64,000 nucleotides of DNA from Planctomycetaceae bacterium (lineage in GTDB: Bacteria > Planctomycetota > Planctomycetia > Planctomycetales > Planctomycetaceae). The stretch lies in NCBI GenBank assembly GCA_041398785.1, contig JAWKUA010000001.1:1-64000 (forward strand). The letters are read 5' to 3'. Position numbers and translations under genes: made by a program. A model generated the notes under the pieces. It saw only the letters and a list, made by a program, of their open reading frames with translations. It was not told the origin of the DNA and did not search any database. Shown here one piece after another: positions 46,461 through 54,704 of the stretch (position 1 is the first letter of the stretch; each line of letters opens with the position of its first letter).

Positions 46461-47840
46461 ATGCCGACTTACCGCTACGAAGCCATCACACAACAGCACG
46501 TCCCCATTCACGGGATGATGGACGCTGACGATGAGGATGCCCTGACGGTACAGCTTTCGGCCCGTGGTCTGCGGCTGGTCAGTTCGACAAAACTGTCTCT
46601 GGATGCAATCGGCGGAGGCAGAATGCCGGACCTGCCGCGGCTGTACCAGTTGCGAATCGGAGAATCACTGCGGGAAGCGCTGCTGACGGATCTGCCGGCT
46701 CACGACGCCGTGCGAGCGATCGCCGCGGAGCCGTTTTCGCATCCGTTCCTGAGCATCTTTCCCTGGATTCAGCTCGCCGCAGCGGTGGTGTTCGCGTTTG
46801 CCGGTTTCAGGTGGATGCTGTCCGACGGTGCCGTTGCAATTCCCTGGATCTCGGCAGCAGGTTGCTTCGTGGCGGTTCCTGTCATCTGGCTGCTGGCCCG
46901 CGAGTTCCTGTCAAAGCGGCCGCGACGGCTGCTGCACCGCTTTGCCGACCGGCTGGAATCCGGAAACACAAATCTGGGAAATCTCGTTGGCGCACTGCCG
47001 GGTGAACTGCAGACCGTGATGGATTCCGGCATCGAAACGACTCAAAAGGCCCGCACGATTGCCGAACTGATGCCATCGCTGCTGAGCACGGGTATTCGCA
47101 ATCAGCAGTTTGCGATCAACATTGTCGCCCCTGTGGCGATGATGGCTGTCGTGTCGCTGGGTATGTACGCATTGCTGGCGTTTGTCGTCCCGGATTTTGG
47201 GAAGATCTTCAGCGACTTCGGAACGGAACTGCCGCTGATCACACGGTCGATGCTGGACCTGTCGTCGATGCTTTCTGCCGGCGGAATCGCCGCGTGGTAC
47301 ATCAGTGCGGGTGTGGCATTCGCCGCACTGTGCCTGCTCTTCTGGCTGCTGACTACCGGCCGAGTTGCCGAGTTGCTTGAGAGCGTCCCGTTACTGGGAG
47401 TCGGCTTCCGCTGGACAATGCAAAGTCGAGTCGCCCGGATTCTCGCCGCGATGATTCGCAATGGTGGTGACTACGCCGAGTCCATTCGAACGGCGACCGC
47501 CGGCAGCGGGTTCCAGTCGGTCATGGTGGAAGGACGAGTGCTGGCTCGGCATCTCGAAAGCGGGTCTCCGCACCCGTTTCCCACAAAAAAACTGAACGGT
47601 CTGCCCATGTCAATGCTTACCGCCAGTGTCGGCGGATTGGACGATTCCGAACATCGCCGGTCGGTTGCGGCGACCTTCGACAATCTTGCCGATCTGCTGC
47701 AGAACGCCTCGGTGGGTCAGGGCCGGCTGTTCGCGATGTTTCTGCAGTCAATCACGATTGTTGTTTGTGCAGTTCTTGTCGGCTTGGGAGTCATCGCAAT
47801 GTTCCTGCCGCTCATCAAACTTCTGAATGATCTGGCCTGA
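46461..47840 (+). CDS. GspF-like inner-membrane platform protein, copy 2
   Basis: The protein has 459 residues and starts with the classical GspF N-terminal segment (YRYEAITQQHVPIHGMMDADDEDALTVQLSARGL). The first T2SSF half is poorly conserved and holds extra membrane helices. The second region has the canonical FVVPDFGKIFSDFGTELPL motif, and the C-terminus ends LGVIAMFLPLIKLLNDLA as in GspF. It starts 8 bp after copy 1. Confidence 0.85.
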   Translation: MPTYRYEAITQQHVPIHGMMDADDEDALTVQLSARGLRLVSSTKLSLDAIGGGRMPDLPRLYQLRIGESLREALLTDLPAHDAVRAIAAEPFSHPFLSIFPWIQLAAAVVFAFAGFRWMLSDGAVAIPWISAAGCFVAVPVIWLLAREFLSKRPRRLLHRFADRLESGNTNLGNLVGALPGELQTVMDSGIETTQKARTIAELMPSLLSTGIRNQQFAINIVAPVAMMAVVSLGMYALLAFVVPDFGKIFSDFGTELPLITRSMLDLSSMLSAGGIAAWYISAGVAFAALCLLFWLLTTGRVAELLESVPLLGVGFRWTMQSRVARILAAMIRNGGDYAESIRTATAGSGFQSVMVEGRVLARHLESGSPHPFPTKKLNGLPMSMLTASVGGLDDSEHRRSVAATFDNLADLLQNASVGQGRLFAMFLQSITIVVCAVLVGLGVIAMFLPLIKLLNDLA

Positions 47841-47841
47841 T

Positions 47842-48915
47842 ATGAGCGGCGGACATCTGCAGGCAGTGCTGTTCATGATGAACCGGCCGGAACCGATCCG
47901 GCAGTCATCGCTGCTGATGGTGCTGGCCACCGGAGTCGGACACGGCGCGTCGCTGCTGAATGGTCTGGATGCTCTGGCGAAGGAATCGTCCGAACCGTGG
48001 AGCACTAAGGTCACTCAACTGCGACTGTTTCTTGAACACGGCAGTTCGCTGTCCGATGCCATCGCGTCGATTCCGGGCCTGCTGCCGGAAAGGACCACCG
48101 TCGCCGTTCGCGTGGGGGAAAAGACCGGAACACTGCGGCAGGTGCTCACCGACGAAGCACTTCGTTTAATGAATCCCGGCGAATCGAATTCGGCCGTGTC
48201 GGGCACTCTGCCGGCCTCTCTGTTGTGGCTCAGCCTGGTGGGAATTGTGGCCACGGCGATCATCTCATTCCAGATGGTCTTCATCGTGCCGAAATTCAAG
48301 AAGATCTTTTACGACTTCGGCACTGATCTGCCCGCCATGACATCAGCCCTGATTGATGTGTCTGACTGGTCGCTGCAGTATTGGTATCTCGTGCTGCTGC
48401 CGCTATTGAGCGGTTTCGCTATAGTCGCTGTTTACGCGACGTGGGGACACTACCAGTACGTTTCTCACGGGCGGCTGTTGTGGACGGAACACATCCCGCG
48501 ATACTGGACGCCGTTGCTGCTGCAAATGCTGAGTGTGACCGTGGCGGCCAGACAAACGGTGCGGGAGACGCTTCACTTTATGCTTAGCGAACTGCGCCCG
48601 GGGCTTGCGGCAACTCGCGTCAGTACACTGCGGCAGGCCGTGGAATCCGGCGAAGACTGCTTCCAGGCGATGCGCCGCCTGCATCTGCTCAGACGGCGTG
48701 AAGCGGCGTTTCTGAATGCCGCGTCACGAAACAATCACGTCGACTGGGGTATGCTGCACCTGGCAAGAACAATTGAACGCCGCCGTCAGGTATGGCTGGG
48801 CAGGCTGACGAACGCCATGCTGCCGACGATCGTGATTCTGATGGGACTCATCGTCGGCTTCATCTGTATCGCACTGTTCCTGCCCGTCATCAAGCTGACC
48901 AACGACCTTTCGTAG
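47842..48915 (+). CDS. GspF-like inner-membrane platform protein, copy 3
   Basis: From ATG 47842, one base past the copy 2 stop, the product has 357 residues. It has a clear T2SSF domain (LATGVGHGASLLNGLDALAKE to VRVGEKTGTLRQVLTDEAL), the IVPKFKKIFYDFGTDLPAM motif and a second T2SSF half, with the C-terminus FICIALFLPVIKLTNDLS. The ends of copies 2 and 3 are alike, so they probably derive from one duplication. Confidence 0.87.
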   Translation: MSGGHLQAVLFMMNRPEPIRQSSLLMVLATGVGHGASLLNGLDALAKESSEPWSTKVTQLRLFLEHGSSLSDAIASIPGLLPERTTVAVRVGEKTGTLRQVLTDEALRLMNPGESNSAVSGTLPASLLWLSLVGIVATAIISFQMVFIVPKFKKIFYDFGTDLPAMTSALIDVSDWSLQYWYLVLLPLLSGFAIVAVYATWGHYQYVSHGRLLWTEHIPRYWTPLLLQMLSVTVAARQTVRETLHFMLSELRPGLAATRVSTLRQAVESGEDCFQAMRRLHLLRRREAAFLNAASRNNHVDWGMLHLARTIERRRQVWLGRLTNAMLPTIVILMGLIVGFICIALFLPVIKLTNDLS

Positions 48916-48936
48916 CCAGGATTCCGGATCTGTTAC

Positions 48937-49365
48937 ATGAATTCGAACGCCGTTCACACGTATCAATCCCGTACAACCGGCCTTCCCGCGCGGCAGGGGT
49001 CGCTGATGGTGGAGATGGTGGTGTGTACCGTTCTGCTATCGGCCGTCATGCTGGTTCTGGCTCCGGCGCTGGCCGCCGTCGGTCACCAGCGCAAGGCCAC
49101 GCGGCTTGATTCGTTCACTCTGGTGGAACTCAGCAATATCGCCGAACGACTGAATGCCGGATCGAAACCGGAAGACATCGAATTGTCCGACTGGTTCGTG
49201 CAGCGCTATTCCGATACTCAACTGACGATCGAATCACCGACAGCAGCGGACGGCGACGATTCAGCACTTCAGCCGATTCGAATCACAATTTCACGTGCGC
49301 CGGCTGACGGATACCCGGAACTGCAGCGGTCACTGGTGGTCTGGAAGCCGGAGGACGCCGAATGA
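48937..49365 (+). CDS. type IV pseudopilin-like protein
   Basis: The protein has 142 residues. The prepilin peptidase site is RQGSLMVEM: Gly at -1 and Glu at +5, followed by the hydrophobic stalk VVCTVLLSAVMLVLAPALA. The globular part is short and acidic. It is a minor pseudopilin candidate at the tip or body of the fibre built by this operon. Its stop overlaps the next start by four bases. Confidence 0.82.
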   Translation: MNSNAVHTYQSRTTGLPARQGSLMVEMVVCTVLLSAVMLVLAPALAAVGHQRKATRLDSFTLVELSNIAERLNAGSKPEDIELSDWFVQRYSDTQLTIESPTAADGDDSALQPIRITISRAPADGYPELQRSLVVWKPEDAE

Positions 49366-49910
49366 GATCCTCCACAGCGTCGCGGCACAGCCGACAATTC
49401 CCGGACCGTCGGCGAGGCGCTTTGTTCCACTACTATCTGATCTACCTGCTGCTGACCAGCACGCTGCTGGCGCTCGCCGGCGTCTGCATCCACAGCGTGT
49501 TAAAGGCCGATCAGCGGGATTCGGAACTGTCGCGGCAACAGCGCACGCTGCTGCGGCTGCAGCAGGTACTTCGAACAGACGCCACCGAAGCCGCAAACGC
49601 ATCGCGAGAGGACGACCAACTGATTCTGACCTTTGATGACGAATCGGTCGTGCAGTGGGAACTGGATGAAAACATCGTCAACCGCACGGCGGTCGCGAAT
49701 CAGCAGCTTGCCGGACGCGAACGTTTTGTCTTTTCGGCCGGCACAGAGTCAAAGTTCGATTTCGACGACGCCAAGCGAATGCTGACGCTGCGGCTGACCG
49801 ATCCGCCGTATGTACGAACGTCCGGCAGTCAGCCGCCGAACGCTGATGCCTCGCCGCGCAGGTTCGTGGAACTTCTGTTTCAACTGCCTGAATCCGGAGG
49901 TTCACCATGA
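49362..49910 (+). CDS. minor pseudopilin-like protein lacking Glu5
   Basis: The protein has 182 residues. A basic leader with RRRGAL is followed by a hydrophobic stalk (YYLIYLLLTSTLLALAGVCI). The Glu at +5 of true pilins is absent. The globular region (LLRLQQVLRTDATEAANASREDDQLILTFD) resembles GspJ-type proteins. It is coupled on both sides by ATGA overlaps. Confidence 0.72.
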   Translation: MRSSTASRHSRQFPDRRRGALFHYYLIYLLLTSTLLALAGVCIHSVLKADQRDSELSRQQRTLLRLQQVLRTDATEAANASREDDQLILTFDDESVVQWELDENIVNRTAVANQQLAGRERFVFSAGTESKFDFDDAKRMLTLRLTDPPYVRTSGSQPPNADASPRRFVELLFQLPESGGSP

Positions 49911-50323
49911 TCAGGAACTGCGAAGTCCGGCACCATTCGGCGGGGTTGGTTCCGAATCCTGCAGCCCCGCGGCGTCGCGGAGCCATCACGGCGATGGTGC
50001 TGGTTCTGCTGCTGCTGACGTCGCTGCTGGTGGCCCAGTACGTTCGGCGAGCCGTCGCGGATCGGCGCCAGATGAAGCAGGAACTGCAGTACGTCCAGAC
50101 TCAGCAACTTGCCGGAGCCGGGGTGCGCCGCGCGACAGCGGCCATGCTGCGTGGTGACTACAACGGCGAAACGTGGACCATTCCCGCAGGAGTCATTCAT
50201 CAGACAAATACGGCAACGGTGTTGATCCGTGTGGATGACAGTTTCGCAACGGTTGTGGCACGATATCCGTCTAACGAAGACCTGCCCGTGCAGGTCACCC
50301 GCAAGGTGAAGGTGCAGAAATGA
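49907..50323 (+). CDS. GspK-like minor pseudopilin
   Basis: The protein has 138 residues. Leader PRRRGAIT precedes the stalk AMVLVLLLLTSLLVAQYVRRA, and the following helix LQYVQTQQLAGAGVRRATAAML matches the start of GspK proteins, which also lack Glu5. It is much shorter than GspK, so only the N-terminal part of the fold is kept. It is coupled to its neighbours. Confidence 0.72.
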   Translation: MIRNCEVRHHSAGLVPNPAAPRRRGAITAMVLVLLLLTSLLVAQYVRRAVADRRQMKQELQYVQTQQLAGAGVRRATAAMLRGDYNGETWTIPAGVIHQTNTATVLIRVDDSFATVVARYPSNEDLPVQVTRKVKVQK

Positions 50324-51282
50324 ACCCTGATTCGCGATTCGTCAATCCCGCTCAACGGACCGACGCCGTGCCAACGGAAAAACAGACACCGCGCGGCGCC
50401 GCTGGCGGAATGTCCCGCCACCGCGGCTTTACCCTGATTGAACTGCTGGTGGTGATCGCCATCATCGCCATCCTGATCGCGCTGCTGCTGCCCGCCGTGC
50501 AGCAGGCGCGCGAGGCCGCTCGGCGAACTCAGTGCAAGAACAACCTGATGCAGTTGGGGATTGCTATGCATAACTACGACATGGCATTCGAGATGCTGCC
50601 GCCCGGCAGCGTCAATCCAACCGGACCGATTCTGAACGTTCCGTCCGGCTATCACATAAGCTGGACCATCCAGATCTTGCCGATGCTGGATCAGTCGAAC
50701 GTTTTCTCGCAGTTCGATTTCGTCCAGGGAGCCTACGGCGCGGCGAACCAGCGAATTCGCGCACTGCAACTGGACGTGTTGTCATGCCCGTCCGACTACA
50801 ACTTTCAGTCGCAGGTGGAAGGACTGGGCACCGTAGTGGCCGGCAGCTATGTCGGATGTTTTGGAGGCGACGATGTGCCGATCGATATGGACAATAACGG
50901 ACTGCTGTTCCTGAACAGCAGCATCAACTATCGCCAGATTCGGGACGGCGCTTCGAACACGATCCTCGTCGGCGAAAAGATCGGTGTCAAAAACTCAAAC
51001 GACCTGGGCTGGCTTTCGGGAACGGCGGCGACTCTGCGGAATACCGGCGTGCCGACCAACGACGGCGGGAAGTATGCGGAATACTTCGAAACACTGAACG
51101 CCTCGACGCCGAAGGAACCGCCGTCTCAAACCACGACCGGCGGCTTCAGCAGCCAGCATACCGGAGGAGCACAGTTCCTGCTGGCCGACGGGTCGGTCAG
51201 GTTCATGAGCGAGAATCTTGACCCACAGGTCTTCAGTTGGCTGGGAAATCGCGAAGACCTGCAGATTGTGGGTGAATTTTGA
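50320..51282 (+). CDS. DUF1559 protein with pilin-like N-terminus
   Basis: The protein has 320 residues. A prepilin site GFTLIELLVVIAIIAILIAL follows a 36-residue leader; the helix continues LLPAVQQAREAARRTQCKNNL. The DUF1559 body includes LGIAMHNYDM, the C-terminal H-x-G-G-x-x-x-x-x-DGSV-type end (HTGGAQFLLADGSVRFMSENL) and DGASNTILVGEK. DUF1559 proteins are planctomycete-specific and occur in dozens of copies per genome. Here it is the last gene of a secretion-like operon and is probably its major structural subunit or substrate. Confidence 0.92.
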   Translation: MNPDSRFVNPAQRTDAVPTEKQTPRGAAGGMSRHRGFTLIELLVVIAIIAILIALLLPAVQQAREAARRTQCKNNLMQLGIAMHNYDMAFEMLPPGSVNPTGPILNVPSGYHISWTIQILPMLDQSNVFSQFDFVQGAYGAANQRIRALQLDVLSCPSDYNFQSQVEGLGTVVAGSYVGCFGGDDVPIDMDNNGLLFLNSSINYRQIRDGASNTILVGEKIGVKNSNDLGWLSGTAATLRNTGVPTNDGGKYAEYFETLNASTPKEPPSQTTTGGFSSQHTGGAQFLLADGSVRFMSENLDPQVFSWLGNREDLQIVGEF

Positions 51283-51595
51283 CGCCCGGAATCGCCGCCG
51301 CTCGGCAATCCGCCCGGAAATTCGCCCCGCTGCAAGCCGATACTACTGTCAGGCGCTGCCATCCGCAAAACCGGACTCTGCCGGGTACGCGGATCGGTTC
51401 GGGCCTGTTCTGGTCGTAACATCTTATTGACTGGCCGTTTACGGCATGGCTATAGTTGTCCCCAATGCCAGGCGCGGTTGGTAATATCCGTTCACGACAC
51501 GGGCGCAAGCTGCGTCAATAAGGCAGTTCAGGAAGCCCCCGGCCGGCTTCCAGTGAATCGGGTAGCCGATTCGAAGCTTCGGAAAGGTTCATCGC
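51283..51595. other. intergenic region after the pseudopilin operon
   Basis: The gap is 313 bp. I see no gene, repeat or clear terminator. A GGAAAGG purine stretch at 51578-51584, about 12 bases before the 51596 start, could be the ribosome-binding site of the next gene. Confidence 0.45.
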
Positions 51596-52567
51596 ATGAC
51601 AGTTCGTATGAAATCGCCACGAATTCTTGCCGTTGCTCTGTCCGTTTCCGCAATGCTGAGTTTGTGCGAATCGGCAAGCGCGCAGTTGATCAAGGCTCCG
51701 CTTGATCGTGGTTTCGTTCGCAGCAGTTCGATCGCCGTCAGCGTCGACGAGATGCTGGGGCCAAAGAAGCAGCGATCCGCCGAGGAACCGATTCTGGGCC
51801 CGGGCTACCCGGCTCTGCGGATTGCGGAAGTTCAGTACAAACCGATGCGCTACGTCAGAATGCCGATCACGGATCCGAAGACCGGCGAAACCAGTCGCGA
51901 GCTGGTCTGGTACATGGTCTATCGCGTGATCTCGCGTCTGCCGTCCGACCTGGCGGGAGACAAGAGCGAAGAACTTGTCCGGAAGCTGAATGATCCCACG
52001 CTGGAGCCTGCGAATCCTGCCGATCCCGTGCAGGCTCAGCCCGTGCTGCTTCCTCGCTTCATCCTGCAAACGACCGACGAAGGGTCACAGGCAGCCTACG
52101 CGGATGAAGTCAATCTGGAAGTTCAGCAGTCGGTCCTGCGACGCGAATTCCGCCAGGATGCCGCCGGCCTTCCTCTGCTCAACAGCGTTCAGGCGGTCCG
52201 GACATTTCCTGAACCCGTTCCGGTTGATGCCGAAAACCCGCTCGAAAACGCGCTCTACGGCGTCGCCGTCTGGCGCAACGTCGATCCCGAAACGGACTAT
52301 TTCACAGTCACGATGACCGGCTTTTCGAACGCCTACCGAATCTCCACCAGCGAGACCGGCGAGCGTGTTGTTGAGGAAAAGGCGATCGTGCAGAAGTTTG
52401 GCCGTCCCGGTGACCGGTTTCTTCAGGACGAAGCAGAATTCCGCGTGATCGACGATCCGAGCTGGATCTACTGGCAGCGTCCGGCGGACCTGACCGTACC
52501 GGAATTCGAGTCAATCCTGCGCAGCGCTCCGATCCAGGCCGCCGGTGCTCCCGAGCCCAGGGAATAG
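51596..52567 (+). CDS. exported protein of unknown function
   Basis: The protein has 323 residues with a signal peptide ending ESASAQ. The mature part has VAEVQYKPMRYVRMPITDPKTGETSRELVWYMVYRVISRL and a C-terminal domain with AVWRNVDPETDYFTVTMTGFSNAYRIS. I do not recognise a family. It is soluble and probably periplasmic. It is separated from the pseudopilin operon by 313 bp, so a link to it is not shown. Confidence 0.68.
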   Translation: MTVRMKSPRILAVALSVSAMLSLCESASAQLIKAPLDRGFVRSSSIAVSVDEMLGPKKQRSAEEPILGPGYPALRIAEVQYKPMRYVRMPITDPKTGETSRELVWYMVYRVISRLPSDLAGDKSEELVRKLNDPTLEPANPADPVQAQPVLLPRFILQTTDEGSQAAYADEVNLEVQQSVLRREFRQDAAGLPLLNSVQAVRTFPEPVPVDAENPLENALYGVAVWRNVDPETDYFTVTMTGFSNAYRISTSETGERVVEEKAIVQKFGRPGDRFLQDEAEFRVIDDPSWIYWQRPADLTVPEFESILRSAPIQAAGAPEPRE

Positions 52568-52668
52568 GCACCCCTCGCAACACCTCCCACCGTCCGCCGC
52601 CGACCGCGGCATCTCTGGCGCAAAAATGGGTCCTGACACGAATGGCACTGTCGTGGATGTAAGTCGTT

Positions 52669-54185
52669 TCAGGCTTTCCCGTTATCATCATTGAGGAGTT
52701 TCGCTTTGAGCACGTCGCGGGGTTCCTGCATGAGCGGGTAGCCGTGGCGGCGGCGCTTGATGACTCGCGGTTCCACGCGGCCCGGACGGTTGGCGACTTC
52801 GCACCGGGCAATCTGAGATAGCATCTCGCGACAATACGCTTCCACGTCGCCGGCCGCAATCAAACGTCCGCACATCAGTGTCCGGGACGCCAGGACATAC
52901 TGGCACGTGCCGGTGAAACTGATCTGCCGCGGCTGCTTCTTATGGAATACCGCCGCCGCAGCGGTCGTCGTCCGGATCAGGTTATAGCCCAGCAGAGTGG
53001 TCCACAGTTCGCGGTGAACCATTTCCGGTGACTTGCAGCGCACATGAGCCAGGTTCAGCGACTGCTTGATCGAACGGATATCCAGCTCCGAGTTCCATCG
53101 GAAACCATATATACTGGCCGCGGCGAACACTGATACATTTAACACCTCTTCCGCCGCGAGCCAGAATACCTCACTTTACCCCGCTCGGGGTATAACTCAG
53201 CGATATCCGCTTTGGAACAGACATCGGCATTCGTCAGCGTGGTGGCAATGGTGATGGTTCTCGTACGGAACCCCGGTTCCTCAATATTGAAGCGAATCTC
53301 ACGCAGTTCCAGAGTCTCGGGGATCGTGGCATAGGTGTCTTCGTCCATCCACTGCGGTCGGGCGGGCCGGGTCCAGACAATAATATGATCGTATTGTCCC
53401 AGCCGTCGTCCGCGACGAAAGTCGACGCGCCGTTTGTGGTGCATGCGGGCACACACCTGAACGCCGCGGCTCAGCAGCAGAGCGATCATCATAAACGAAC
53501 AGTAGTAGCGGTCCATGACGGCCAGGTCGCCTTCGTGGAAGGAATCCAGCAGATCCCGCAGCAGCGCGGTTTCCCCGGTCTGCTTGCCGGAATAGGGTCC
53601 GGCCGCCAGTTCCAGCGCGGCGGCGGTGGCCAGCGACAGAACAATCGTGGCCCGCGCGATGGGCAGCCCCACTCCCTTCTTCTGAGTCTTCGGCGAAGGA
53701 TACACGGCCTGGTTCCTGGCGGTATCCGGCATGGTGAATGTGAAGCCGTCGATGAGTTTGGCGTGCAGGCCCTTCCACAACCAGGCGGCATCGGCCCCGT
53801 CTTCCAGTTCGTCGGCGATTTCAACGCTCAGGTCATGCAGAGCGGCCTCGGACAGTTTGGCCCGGGCACGACAATAGTCGCCGGTGTCGGCTGTGGGCAC
53901 GGGCCCGCCGATCTGCTGCTGATGAGCGGCCACGCGAGCCACCGCGGCCTGGCACGAAGCCGATTTGCCATCCTGCAGCACCTGGCACACAAACGCCCAG
54001 ACCATCACGGCCGTGGAATAGATCTGACCAATCCCAAACAGGTTTCCGTGCCTGGCGAAAATGCGTTCGATGCGTTCGGCGGAAAGGACCGAGGCAAACG
54101 GCAGACCAGGCTGTGCCAGGAAAGCCGCCACGACGCATTGAAAGTCGGTCCTGCGAGGATTCAAAGAAGATGGTATTCTGGACAT
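52669..54185 (-). pseudogene. IS4-family transposase interrupted by an 83-bp insertion
   Basis: The N-terminal portion, from ATG 54185, has the DDE core: KLIDGFTFTMPD (first Asp) and GDLAVMDRYYCSFMM (second Asp). It reaches IAELYPE and then goes out of frame. The remaining C-terminal part is in another frame and resumes at RWNSELDIRSIKQSLNLAHVRCKSPE, carrying the Y-x2-R-x3-E-x6-K motif with the third acidic residue. Removing 83 bases rejoins the two into 477 residues with a perfect motif. The gene is therefore disrupted but otherwise complete. Confidence 0.9.
53101..53183 (+). mobile_element. 83-bp short insertion element inside the IS4 transposase
   Basis: The limits follow from restoring the transposase frame; the flanking CG dinucleotide occurs at both sides and may be a 2-bp target duplication. 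Inside, TATACTGGC-CGCGGCG near the left and its inverted counterpart (CGCCGCGAGCCAGAATA) near the right form an imperfect hairpin with a central AT-rich loop. It carries no gene. A homologue lies at the left end of the window in another recombinase gene, in the opposite relative orientation. Confidence 0.8.
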
Positions 54186-54303
54186 GGAAAAACCCTCCCT
54201 GGTTTCTGTTGGCACAGACTCTCCAGAGAGGGTTTCCAAAATGAATACCAGAGACGGCCCGAACAACTCAAGACCGGTCTCCGACGGCGGATCCTACAAA
54301 ATT

Positions 54304-54458
54304 CCTCCGTTTCGCCACAGACCAGTCTCCGCGCATCTCTCACCACGACAGTGACATTCGTTCCTGACACCTTTCTTTGGCCAAAACTCCTCCGTTTCGC
54401 CCCAGACCAGTCTCCGCGCATCTCTCACCGCGACAGTGCCATTCGTGTCAGGAACCTT
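54304..54458. repeat. 85-bp tandem duplication at the right end of the IS element
   Basis: Two copies begin at 54304 and 54389 (period 85), sharing CCTCCGTTTCGCC, AGACCAGTCTCCGCGCATCT and CTCACC-CGACAGTG. Within them a 9-base segment is inverted: TTCCTGACA in the first copy and TGTCAGGAA in the second. The second copy carries the right inverted repeat of the IS. Confidence 0.8.
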
Positions 54459-54460
54459 TT

Positions 54461-54661
54461 TTATGCTTCGTTGGCGGGGTTGTTCTGGACATGCCGGTAC
54501 AGGTTGAGATCGTCCTCGGCGGGGTCTTCGCTCTTGAAGCGGTCGGTAGCGGGGTTGTAGTGGCGGAAGTGCAGCGACCTGGCTCCGATGTCGCGGGCGT
54601 GGTTGCCGGGACTGTTGACATAGCGGAAGTCGGCTACGGGACCACGTCGACCTCCCGACAA
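54461..54661 (-). pseudogene. RHS-repeat protein remnant
   Basis: About 65 residues with the RHS core signature: ARSLHFRHYNPATDRFKSEDPAEDD, then LNLYRHVQNNPAN. A complete RHS protein continues with TDPSG and a variable toxin-like tip; here the frame ends two residues later, where the IS begins. The upstream part is also missing because the mrdA gene starts 44 bp away. It is a dead remnant. Confidence 0.8.
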
Positions 54662-54704
54662 AGCCTGGCCGACAGGTATTCATCGGTCGCTTGCCCCAGC
54701 AGTG

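Larger units (their letters stand above)
52631..54453 (-). mobile_element. IS4-family insertion sequence with 23-bp inverted repeats
   Basis: Perfect 23-bp terminal inverted repeats (52631-52653 and 54431-54453) bracket one transposase gene on the minus strand; the element is about 1.82 kb. A second, partly altered copy of the right end lies about 85 bp inside it. The element separates an exported-protein gene from an RHS remnant that ends exactly at its right side, suggesting insertion into, and loss of, an RHS gene. I could not define a target-site duplication. Confidence 0.8.

Noticed and set aside
45388..48915. Idea that the three GspF-like genes are frameshifted pieces of one gene
   Set aside because: Each has its own start, stop and T2SSF or C-terminal GspF features, and copies 2 and 3 have independent complete C-termini.
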